Made by a program: the position numbers and the translations under genes
Origin: Krasilnikovozyma curviuscula
Taxonomy: Eukaryota > Basidiomycota > Tremellomycetes > Cystofilobasidiales > Mrakiaceae
Length of the DNA stretch: 37,651 bases
Reading direction: 5' to 3'
NCBI GenBank assembly: GCA_014825775.1
Contig: MVAQ01000218.1
Span: 1-37,651, forward strand
Shown here: piece after piece, positions 10,262 to 19,477 of the stretch
How positions within the stretch are numbered: the stretch's first letter is position 1
Layout of the letters: every line of letters begins with the position of its first letter
Notes under the pieces: generated by a model
Databases searched by the model: none
Told to the model about the DNA's origin: nothing
Seen by the model: only the letters and a program-made list of their open reading frames with translations

Positions 10262-10851
10262 GTGCTTCCTCCAGTTGACTCATGACCGCACTTGGTGCCA
10301 TCACAAGCTTGGACAGGTCGCCAATGGGCAGTATTTGTTTCGAATTGGAAGAACAGACGCAACTTCTACTGCTACGAGTGAACAGAACCGTTGTGATGGG
10401 CCATGGACAACGCTTGAAATGTGAGTGAAGTGGCAGGCTTACGTTCTCAATTTGATGTAGCTGCCGACTTTATCTTGACTAAAAACTAGAAGAGAGCTTG
10501 TACTCGAGACTGGAAATATTCTGTGAGGTGCTTTATCTCCCCGATGACACTTTCATCTGTGCAACTCTGTGGCTATGGAATGCCTCTCCGCTCAGCATGA
10601 TTGTTCCGACGAACGAACCAACTACCATCCACGCTACCATCAATGGGACGGAGAGTGACTGACTAGATGGCTTCTCAGCCTCTGGTGTTATCACTCAGCC
10701 AGTCGCATTGACCGCTGGAGGGCAGTGTTCCAACATCGACCCCTCAAGAGATTACGTTCTGTTTACAGAAGCAAACGAGCCCACGACAAACTTTCTCAAC
10801 CAATATAGTCTCACTCCTCAAAGAACTCATGGGGATATTAGCAACTTATGA
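10262..10851 (+). pseudogene. Unresolved, possibly decayed secreted-type gene with an in-frame UGA-CUAG
   Basis: Fragments read as one protein when two canonical introns are removed (10421-10489, GTGAGT..TAG; 10523-10595, GTGAGG..CAG). The first, QVANGQYLFRIGRTDATSTA, leads to DGPWTTLEIRELVLETGNIL and then MIVPTNEPTTIHATINGTES. The frame then meets TGA at 10660-10662, followed at once by CTAG, and stays open for 62 more codons (GGQCSNIDPSRDYVLFTEAN within them) to a TGA at 10849-10851, ending ISNL. Asn-X-Ser/Thr sites and cysteines suggest a secreted protein. No ATG or signal peptide was found for the first exon, and a 10501-10595 reading without the second intron is also open. It may be a truncated pseudogene, a gene with a missed 5' end, or a readthrough gene. 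No family was recognised. Confidence 0.35.
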
Positions 10852-10946
10852 GGACAAAAGGTTTCTTAGCGTTAAGCTAACGAAAACAAAGGAGCGACCA
10901 CCGCCCTGCTAGCATTCATCGCAACTCCTTGTCATTACTGAAGTAT

Positions 10947-13435
10947 TCACTTGGCTGAAACAGAAGCATTGGCACCTGACCCTGGAACACTAGAAGAAGC
11001 AAGTGGCTGGGGCGGTGTGGATGAGGGCGCTCCACTGGGTGCACTGGATCCACTTGCTGATGGTAGTGGAGGTGAAGTCGAGTTCGACGCCAGAGAGTTT
11101 TTCTTCGCCGAAAGAGTGACAGTGTTGGAGGCAACATCCGTTGTCATAATCACATTTTTCAAGAAGACATCACCGACAAGCCTTTAGCAGGGAGGAAAGA
11201 CAGCAGGTTAACCAAAGACTGTGGTGAAAATGACAGACGAAAAGCAGCATTCACCATTCATTCGCAGTCCCTACTGTACCTGCCTGGATACCACTAGTAC
11301 AATCTCCGGTGAGATCATTATTGCTGACTGGGAGAAATGTGATATCACGAGGATCGATGGCAAAACTTTGGCCTCCTACGCTGAGTGCGACGGATTGCGT
11401 CCTTGGCAGACAGAAAGGCAACGAGTGAGATTGCCGTCCGCCATACCATGTACCAACGAAGAGAGTAACTCACATTGTGCATGGAACGGTGAAGCTGCCT
11501 TGATTATCAGTTTTTGCTCCGGTGATGAGAGAGTGGATGGCAGTGGCTAAAAACATCCATCAGAATGAATCAGTTCTTTTTCACTTCCCTCTCGCGTGAA
11601 ATCTGTTTGGTTAGAATTACCATCCGCCTGTGGTATGATCATCAACGTAGTACCTGTATCCAAAATTGCCGTCTTACCAGCACTGAATGAGTGAGGGAAT
11701 ATAGTCAGCAGATTATTGACAGAATTCGCGTAGACGGATTTGACTTACAGACCAGTGCTCTTTCCATCAACTGTAGAGTCATCCAATGATACCTCCCAAA
11801 ATCCGATGGTGCTAACGACTGGAGCAGTGACCACCTTGGCTGTGTCAATCCTGCTGGAATCCTGACCACCAAATGTAATTTGACCAGTACTGATGAAAAT
11901 CAGAAAATAGTAAGTTAGGAGATTGTTGAATGCGAGAAGAGACGTGGGTTGATTTTTACTTTGTCCCATCAGCAACGCGACCCAGGTCGTAACTCATAAT
12001 GGCCCCTTTGGTAAGGCCAGCGGCGGCGAGCTTCTCAGGAGGGGTTGGTTGAGCTTGCTCCGAAAGTCCAGACTGAGCAAGACCCATTAAACCGTCAAAA
12101 GGAACAGCTGCAGCTGAGAATTGCTGGGATTCTTGGAGAGCGACGCCGAAGGTTGAAGGTGGGAGTGACAAGCCAGCCATGGACATAGTATCCTCAGCCA
12201 AAGTTCCTCTGAGGTAAAGAGTTAATCAGATAGGATGAAAGCCATCTCGTAAAATGAACTACACACTGGACAGCGCCAGAACCGTAGGTGATAGAGAATG
12301 GAGTAGTAGATGCCTTGAAAGTAGACGAGGTGTTGGTGCCCAGCGTATTGTGAGGTCCACACGCTGTACATTCCTGAGACGGCACCCAGGTATCCGCTAG
12401 AATATAAATAGATGGAAGAAAAAGAAAACAGAAAACAAAACGTGCCCAGTAAGGTGCGAGAACTTGGTTTCTACACAAAATGCGACAGCATTGCCGAAAG
12501 GAAAACATACCACTTCCACTATCCATCAATAAGGTATAAGTCTTTGGTGGAGTTCCAAGCTGAACATCCGCTAAGTATCCGACACTACGAAGGTGAAAGA
12601 AGGTAACATGAGCTTTGTGAATCGTGTAATCGCTAGGTGATAGACTGATCAGATCTATTCACTCGTTGGCTTCGATGTTGTACTGCAGAGAGTTCTGAGC
12701 ATTAGGAGGTGTACTCTTGAGGACACCACCTGAAGAGAGTAGGAGGTGTGTCAGGACATCACCCTGACGAAAAGAAACGTCAACGACTTACCCGAAATTG
12801 ACGCTTGGAGTTCAGCCTCCGAAAATCCAGCGGCTCCACCACCAGCGGCTGAGAGAGTATTTGCATCGTCATCTGGCCCCAGGAAGATTGTAAAGTGATG
12901 AAGAAAAATGAAAGAGAAAAGAGTCAGCCTGGAGGAGGAGGCAGAAGAGACAGCTACTCATACACACACCTGGATTGAGAGCCTTGAGCGACGACGTGTC
13001 TGGATTTCCACCAGATGGCCTCAAGTATCGCTTCTTCATCTTCTCAAACAATTCTTCACTGAATATGGGTGCAGTAGATTCTGCCCCGTGGATTTGGACG
13101 ATTCGCTTCATCATTCGCTCCTCGAGATGACCGGCGGGGATGGTTCGACGAGTCATTCGTGCGTGCTTCGAGACGGCGTGGTTAAGGTGTTGCTGGAAGA
13201 GCAAAAGTGGGTGGATGTCTGATCGTCTTGGGACGGGTACCAAGGGTAGATGGACGAGTTTATTAAGTCGGTCGTGATGAGGTTGAACTCTATTGTGTTG
13301 TGAGTGAAGATCACGTCTTTTGACGTCGGAAATAGCTGCTTCTGAGGACAATCTTCTGTGCGAATCAAATGATGTTGGAGCTGCCAAGATTGTGGTAATG
13401 CCAAGAAGACCAAGGAAAAGTGTCGAACAACGCAT
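10947..13435 (-). CDS. Secreted pepsin-family (A1) aspartic protease
   Basis: An endopeptidase for the secretory pathway or outside the cell. Eleven exons join in phase: 13435-12970, 12872-12792, 12729-12663, 12584-12511, 12396-12267, 12208-11960, 11889-11749, 11682-11621, 11546-11474, 11380-11255, 11181-10947; 567 aa. A signal peptide (MRCSTLFLGLLGITTILA) precedes a His/Arg-rich propeptide with several dibasic sites. The catalytic motifs are DSGSADTWVPS (Asp226; Ser replaces the usual Thr) and AILDTGTTLMIIP (Asp411). The flap appears as SITYGSGAVQGTLAED. FGGQDSSRID precedes the second lobe, and LVGDVFLKNV marks the conserved end of the fold. A C-terminal Ser/Pro/Ala tail of about 50 residues lacks a hydrophobic GPI-type end, so the enzyme is probably soluble. 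Gene order suggests no specific substrate. Confidence 0.93.
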
Positions 13436-13938
13436 TGCAAAGTTGTGATGCTTGTGTACGGGACGATTCCAACAGAAATGCCGAGAGAAAAGTTGGAAGG
13501 GAAGTGATCGTGAGGACGTAGAAACTAGTACAGATTTAAATTCGACAGACAGAGGAATCAGCTACCAGTTCCGGGCAGTCGAATGAATAGAAGGAATATA
13601 TCACCTTGCCGGGAGACGATGTGCGCTCTGACCTGCAGTAGCGCTTTAAAGAGAAGAGGAAGAAGAGAAAGAAGATGAAGATGGTGGGTAGAAGTAAGAG
13701 GTTCAACGAAAATGTTGTTGTGGAAGGCGACGCTGTGCTCGGTAGCAGTGCTACTGGTTGTCTATTCTGAAACGGTTGCCAAATTCAAGTCGTTGCTGGG
13801 TTGCCACTCCATGATCTACACCATTTCTTCCGGTTCTATTCAAGTAACAAGTTAAACTATGCGTTCGAGATGGCATTGTCTTGAAATCAGGAGGGAGTAG
13901 GTCGAGAGCTGTCGCATAATTTCCTGGCTATTACTCAT

Positions 13939-13953
13939 CCCCACATCCCCCAG
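13939..13953 (-). promoter_or_regulatory. Pair of SYGGRG (Mig1/CreA-type) motifs
   Basis: CCCCAC (13939-13944) and CCCCAG (13948-13953) are reverse complements of SYGGRG, the binding consensus of the carbon catabolite repressors CreA/Mig1. Closely spaced pairs are the functional form described in Aspergillus. They lie about 870 bp upstream of the polyol dehydrogenase start and about 500 bp upstream of the protease. Either gene could be carbon-repressed; this is inference. Confidence 0.3.
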
Positions 13954-14048
13954 GTTGAGTAACTGGATCCATGGATGTAACAAATAGTCCACATCCTGGT
14001 TACTGATATTCACCAACAAGGCTCAGGTCATTGAGACCTGTTGACACA

Positions 14049-14115
14049 GCCTGCCAACACTCACGAATGCTCACGCGAGGGTAAAAGAAGATCCTCGTAC
14101 CTACGAGTGTCAGGC
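14049..14115. repeat. Nested imperfect hairpin
   Basis: The outer arms are GCCTG-cca-ACACTC (14049-14062) and GAGTGTCAGGC (14105-14115), pairing over 11 bp with a 3-nt bulge. An inner stem pairs CGAGG (14076-14080) with CCTCG (14093-14097). It could be an extruded DNA structure or a transcript hairpin. No RNA family was recognised. Confidence 0.4.
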
Positions 14116-14745
14116 AGCACTGTTCACCTGCTCCATATTCTAACTAGGTCATTGTCATTCCACAGGTTCCTTTCTTCTGTATCTGGAAACATGCTGTGAG
14201 AGATAGCAATGCCAATGTTGTATGCTGAATATCCTTATACTCGAGGTTAGAGGATAGAAGCGGAAGTATCAAGAGGGAATGAAGTAGCTTCGGTAGATGG
14301 CGAGAGAGTTAGCGTTCTCGGCTGATGCTTAATTCCATCGTATGCTTTTGTTTGAGTTGGAAGTAGCTTCGTCGCCGTTTGCTGAAGAACTCTAGCACTT
14401 AAGGCTTTCACCGAGTGATTCCACCTGTCACTCGTCAGACCTGCAGATTTATCTGCAGCCAACAAAGAATTCTTAGCCTCACATCACTTCATGTCAGAAT
14501 ATCAGAATAAGCCTGCGTCCAAGACGCGTCGCAATATTTCCACCGACGTCGCGAACCGGTGTGGTGCTCCATTGCGCTCTTTTTTCTTGTGAGGTGTAAT
14601 CAATCTACTCCGGATCTCAATAAAATCAATGCTCACGATCTCCTGGTAGAGTCAGAAGAGACCCGGAGCGTCTGGTGAATGAACGCAGATTAGCTTTCAG
14701 CGCCGTAACCAAATCACCGACCGACCGGTCCATTTTTTTCAAGGA

Positions 14746-14752
14746 TATAAAA
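14746..14752 (+). promoter_or_regulatory. TATA box of the polyol dehydrogenase gene
   Basis: TATAAAA lies 77 bp upstream of the first base of the split start codon and is followed by a C/T-rich stretch, the usual arrangement for a strongly regulated fungal promoter. Confidence 0.55.
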
Positions 14753-14822
14753 GAGCTCTCTGGACAACGTTTTTCACCCTCCGACCTGCATTATCCCTAC
14801 TAACAATACAAAACCCTTAAGA

Positions 14823-16611
14823 ATGTGAGTAGTAAGACGTTCTGCACTGCAAATGAGAATTAATCACTCACCAGACCCCCTTTGCCTGTTATGATCACAT
14901 CAAAACAGGTCCTCCACAACCGCTAACGAAGTCGTCACCCGTAAGGAAGGACGAAGGCCCAACATTGCTCTCTGGGTTACTTCTGATCACCAGTGAGCCT
15001 TCTCATTCAAGGGCCAGACGTAGTGTCTTAATCCAAAATATAATATAGTAACTGACTCCTGCTCTGATTGCTCACCTGCTCAACCCAACTAATAGAATCT
15101 ATCAGAAGGAGGTCTCTTACCCAACTTGTGGACCAGATCAATGTATCGTCCACGTCGTTGGTGGGTTTTCGAATCTCCTCTTTTCAAGTAGAGTCGCCAA
15201 AACTTGATTTTCGCCGTTCTGACCATAAGAACTTTCCCATCCCGTTCCATTAGCCACTGGTATATGCGGTTCTGAAATCCACTGTAAGATCTTTGCTTAA
15301 AGCTCTTCCTGTATAGTTCACAGCCCTTCTGACGAAAACATGTGGAACTACTTCCCCGACGTGCCCTAACGTTTCCTTCTAGTCTGGAAGACCGGTAGAA
15401 TTGGAGACTGTTGTGTCACCCATGATCTCATTTTAGGACATGAGTCAGCTGGTAGAGTCTTGGAGGTCGGGTCCAACGTCACCGATTTCAAGCCAGGAGA
15501 CAGAGTCGCCATCGAGCCAGGAGTAGCGTGTTTGGACTGCAAGCAATGTCTCAATGGTCGATACAACCTCTGCCCCAAAGTAGCCTTCTCTGGTATGTTG
15601 AGGAAGATAGTTCATCTCGTTGCGACATGCGCTCAGTGATGGCCGCCGTTTTGCTTTGCATAGGAACACCCCCGTCCCACGGAACCATGCTGAGATACGT
15701 CGCACACCCAGCCAAGTTTCTCTTCAAGATCCCAGACAAAATGTCTTTCAGAGTTGCCGCTTTGATTGAGCCGTTGTCCGTTGCCATGGGTGCAATCCAC
15801 AGAGCGGTTCCAAAGCTCGGAACACCAGTCATGATTGCCGGTGCCGGACCAATTGTGGGTTTAAACCAAACATTCCATCTGTTGGCAAGCGCTCTGACTG
15901 ATCTCAATCTTCGGTTGTGGTTATCGCTTCTTCCAGGGTCTATCCGCCGCTCTTATCGCCCGTGCTGCTGGGTGCTATCCAATCGCCATCACCGATCTGG
16001 AACAGAATAGACTAGACCAAGCTGCCGCTATGGGCTTTGAAAACGGTGTCAAGGTCGAGTTCACTTCCACTAGACACGACATCGCCAAAGCTGTCCGCGA
16101 GGTATTGGGCACGGAGCCACCCCTCTGTTTAGAGTGCACTGGTGCTCCAGAGTCCATTGCTGGATGTATTTACGTGAGTTCTATATCACTGCCTTTGATT
16201 TCTGGAAATTTCTTTAGCAGCTATTCTGACCTTGCACTTGACAGGCTGTGGAGGATGGTGGAACCATCTGCCAGATTGGTTGCGGAAAACCAGACGTCAC
16301 CCTCCCTCTCATGTCGATGTCATTCCGAGAAATCAACCTGATGACTTCCTTCAGATACATGCATAGTGAGCATTTCTTTGCCAGTCCATCACATCATCTC
16401 GATTGCTGACGAAATTTCCCCATCCCATCTGCTAGCCTGGCCAATCATGATCAAACTGCTCTCTGACCAAGTCATCAAAGACGCGGAGGGACTCATCACC
16501 CACACATACAAGCTTGAAGAGGCCACTGACGCTTTCGAGTGCTGCGTAACTCGTGAAAAGAAGTCCATCAAGGTACAGATTGTCGATGATGAGGAAATCG
16601 AGTACCAATAG
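14823..16611 (+). CDS. Zinc-dependent L-arabinitol 4-dehydrogenase / xylitol dehydrogenase-type enzyme
   Basis: Oxidises a sugar alcohol with NAD+ in cytosolic pentose/polyol catabolism. Nine exons: 14823-14824, 14909-14992, 15096-15160, 15254-15283, 15383-15592, 15664-15854, 15937-16173, 16245-16365, 16436-16611; 371 aa, normal for medium-chain zinc dehydrogenases. The first exon ends after AT, so the ATG is completed by the G of exon 2. Catalytic-zinc residues lie in TGICGSEIHFW (Cys55) and GHESAG (His80, Glu81). A four-cysteine structural-zinc lobe reads ACLDCKQCLNGRYNLC. The nucleotide fold has GAGPIGLSAALIARAAG followed by ITDLEQNR. EPLSVAMGAIHR and HTWPIMIKLL favour L-arabinitol dehydrogenase over sorbitol dehydrogenase, but xylitol dehydrogenase cannot be excluded. 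TATA and SYGGRG sites upstream fit sugar regulation. Confidence 0.85.
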
Positions 16612-17185
16612 ACATATTTGGAGGACGCAGAGGGTTGAAGATAGAGATGTTCGTGATCATTCAATATTTTGGGACTTTAGTTGTGATTTGCTAGCTGCTG
16701 TGGCTGATGAAAGCGCATACGATCGCATTTATTTATAAGAATTTTCTCTCTTTGCGTTCAAACTGATGCACAAACACCTCTCAACGCTGGTTTCTCCCCG
16801 CTTTTGAGTGACACGAGATAGAATTAATGGCATTTTTATGCTATCCTCGAAATCGCAGATACCGCATTGGCCCAGTGGCGTGAATTGCAAATGGCTTTGA
16901 GATGGATGTGCTTACTCTTCTGGGTTGATAGGGACATTTGTGGTGCTTGCTGCCTTCCATCTTCAACAACATCAGTGAGTACTACGTCTCATTTCTTGTC
17001 AGAGGGAATACTGGCCGGTTGTCCGATGTGGGAGGAAGGAATGAGCTCTGCGACTTGACCGGAGTATCAAGGATCTCGTTTTTGGACGAAGGCCATTTGC
17101 TGCTGTGTCATCAAAACTAATTCTCCCACCACCTGCTTCTCTTCCCATCTTTCCTGCCCACATTAGTCCTCTGTCTTTATCCGAG
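16612..17185. other. Intergenic region before CCP1
   Basis: These 574 nt contain the 3' side of the polyol dehydrogenase gene and the CCP1 promoter and leader. The frame of CCP1 is open upstream from a GTG at 17105, but no ATG occurs there. No repeat or RNA gene was recognised. Confidence 0.45.
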
Positions 17186-19172
17186 ATGTCTGCCTTCAGA
17201 GCTTCCATTATCAGAAATGCTAGACCAGCTTTCAAGCCAGCTACGCGCTTGAACGCTTTCAACCCACGAGGTAGACTGTACTCTACCGAGCCAGCTGCCA
17301 AATCTGGTGGGAGTAACCTACCATTGATCCTTGGTGGTGCTGCCGTTCTTGCTGGAGGTGGTCAGTACCCTTGCATACTTATTTTTGCTTCTCCAAGTCA
17401 TCTGATCACGAACTGTATCGTGCTACTTGATTTCGTCCCCTAATAAACAGCTTATTATCTCTCTACTTCGTCGGACCCTACTGCCAGAGAGGTCCAGACT
17501 GCTGTCAAAGGTGCTGCTTCCGCTGTGGAAGGCAAAGTCGGTGCTAGGCGCGGCCTAGGTAAGGATATCAATCGTTTCCCATCACAACCAGACCATTTTC
17601 TGACCACTCAGGTACTGCAGAGGATTACCAAAAAGTCTACAACAGGATTGCTGAGATTCTCGATGAGGCTGAAGGTTACGACGATGGTATGTTGCTTCCG
17701 ATTCCAAGTACCCGATCAACCCCGCTCACTCTCTTCAAATTTAGGATCGTATGGGCCTGTTCTTGTTCGTCTCGCGTGGCATGCCAGTGGAACTTATGAT
17801 AAAGACACCAAGACTGGTGGTTCTAACTATGCCACGATGAGGTTTGAACCTGAATCTATTGTAAGCCCCAGCTTTTCCCCACATGTTTATGGCCTGGGTT
17901 GCGTTGTTCCTCGATCGTGTCCAAATTCTCATCCTCTATTCTCTGGCATCTCAATAGCACGGAGCTAACAACGGTCTCAACGTTGCTCGAGACTTGCTGC
18001 AAAAAATCAAGGGTGGGTCGTGCTCTATAAGGTTGAGCTTCAAATTTGACCTGTCGTACTAACACAAAGCGTCTCCCGTTTCTCCCTTCCAGAGGAGTTC
18101 CCATGGATCTCTTACGGTGACCTCTGGACTCTTGCTGGTGGTAAGTAGTTACGCGCTCTTAGCTCACCCGATTAATCAGCAGCCAAGTCAAAATATTCCC
18201 TGTATTTTCTGAACGTTACAGTTGCTGCTATCCAGGAAATGGCTGGACCAAAGATCCCTTGGAGACCAGGCCGGTTAGTTTCCACTGGAACGGTGTCGAC
18301 TGTTGAGTCTCTGACTGACTGCTCTATCATCTCGTGTTCATTGCCTCCGCTCGGGGTTCTCCTTAAACAATTCCTTCCTTGATTTTCCAAATCATGGCAT
18401 TTTCCTCTGACGCTGCTTTTAAACGGATCCTCCGATAGTATTGACGGTTTCGCCACCAATGCTACCCCAGACGGCAGACTTCCAGATGCCACTCAGGGAT
18501 CTGACCACTTGAGAAACATCTTCTACAGAATGGGTAAGCTAGACTGTCGCATTGAATAAGCTGTTGCTGAAGGCTAACGTTAATTGATTGCCCTGCTTTT
18601 AGGTTTCAATGATCAAGAGATCGTAGCTCTTTCTGGTGCTCACGCTCTCGGAAGATGTCACACCGACCGATCTGGATTCGATGGTCCATGGGTATGTGCT
18701 TAAGATTTGTTACAAATCGCTGAAGCCTGTCGATAGCTTTTCATTGGCAAACTAATCATTGCCCCTTTTGTGCTACTGCGATGCCCAGACCTTCTCGCCT
18801 ACCACATTCACCAATGACTACTACACTCTCCTTATGGACGAGAAGTGGAACTGGAAGAAGTGGGCGGGCCCAAAGCAATTTGAAGACTCCAAGACAAAGA
18901 CTTTGATGATGTTGCCAACTGTCAGTGTTTTTCTTGCGTCATTGTTGCTCTCCTTTCGCTCTCAGGCTGACTGGCGCTGCGCTCACGACCTTCTGTAGGA
19001 TATGGTCATCATCAAGGATAAGTCTTTCAAGAAGACCGCTGAAATTTACGCCAAGAGTCAAGACAAGTTCTTTGAAGACTTCTCCAAAGTCTTTGCGAAG
19101 CTTATGGAGCTCGGTGTTCCAGAGTCTCAATGGGCCGGTGAGCCATGGCTCTTAAAGGCAACATCTGACTAA
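17186..19172 (+). CDS. CCP1: Cytochrome c peroxidase, mitochondrial
   Basis: A haem peroxidase reducing H2O2 to water with electrons from cytochrome c in the intermembrane space. Eleven exons join in phase: 17186-17360, 17451-17558, 17612-17686, 17745-17860, 17958-18012, 18093-18140, 18222-18273, 18439-18533, 18603-18691, 18789-18920, 18999-19172; 372 aa. The presequence is Arg-rich and followed by the hydrophobic anchor [19 protein letters not shown], giving the usual bipartite sorting signal. Distal-side residues lie in VRLAWHASG (Arg128, Trp131, His132). The proximal haem ligand is in [11 protein letters not shown] (His255). The tryptophan-radical site is GFDGPW (Trp271, equivalent to yeast Trp191) with partner Asp316 after MMLPT. 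All key residues are present, which separates it from catalase-peroxidase and ascorbate peroxidase types. Confidence 0.97.
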
Positions 19173-19477
19173 AGTTTGCGAAAGAGAACGATGGGAGACG
19201 AAGGAAATGCGATATCGAAAGTTGGGTTCTTGGGTATCTGTACATTTTCTTAACGTAAAAAAAAGCAAGAAACCGGGCTTTTGTTAGGAAAGTTCGAGCA
19301 AGCTACTTACTTCCTGAGACTCTGGAAATCAATCACATCTACTACTTGTAATTAGTCAATACCCTTTCATCAGCTTGCAAGAAGATTAGTGTGCGCCACA
19401 CTCAAAAAAATGTGAACTGCGAAACTGTAAGCCTGAACTCTTTGCGTGTGGTCCCAACCAGCACATTCTCCTTGAAG
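19173..19477. other. Intergenic region between CCP1 and NIP1
   Basis: These 305 nt are the CCP1 3' end (A-rich run near 19256-19270) and the NIP1 promoter/leader. No other feature was seen. Confidence 0.45.

Larger units (their letters stand above)
13436..14822. other. Large divergent intergenic region between the protease and the polyol dehydrogenase
   Basis: This 1387-nt stretch has no credible gene. It contains two adjacent SYGGRG-type sites (13939-13953), a perfect 6-bp inverted repeat (CAGGTC/GACCTG, 14024-14040), a nested imperfect hairpin (14049-14115) and a TATA box close to the plus-strand gene. Its length and motif content suggest regulated promoters on both sides. Confidence 0.5.

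Noticed and set aside
10281..10429. ATG-started frame MTALGAITSLDRSP in the unresolved locus
   Set aside because: It ends after 48 codons and joining it at the following intron gives an immediate stop. The other frame continues in phase through both introns.
16612..17185. Search for a tRNA or other small RNA gene
   Set aside because: No GTTCGA-type T-loop with a matching acceptor stem was found here or in the other intergenic regions.
17105..17185. Upstream GTG start extending CCP1 by 27 codons
   Set aside because: There is no ATG in the extension, and the ATG at 17186 begins a normal mitochondrial presequence.
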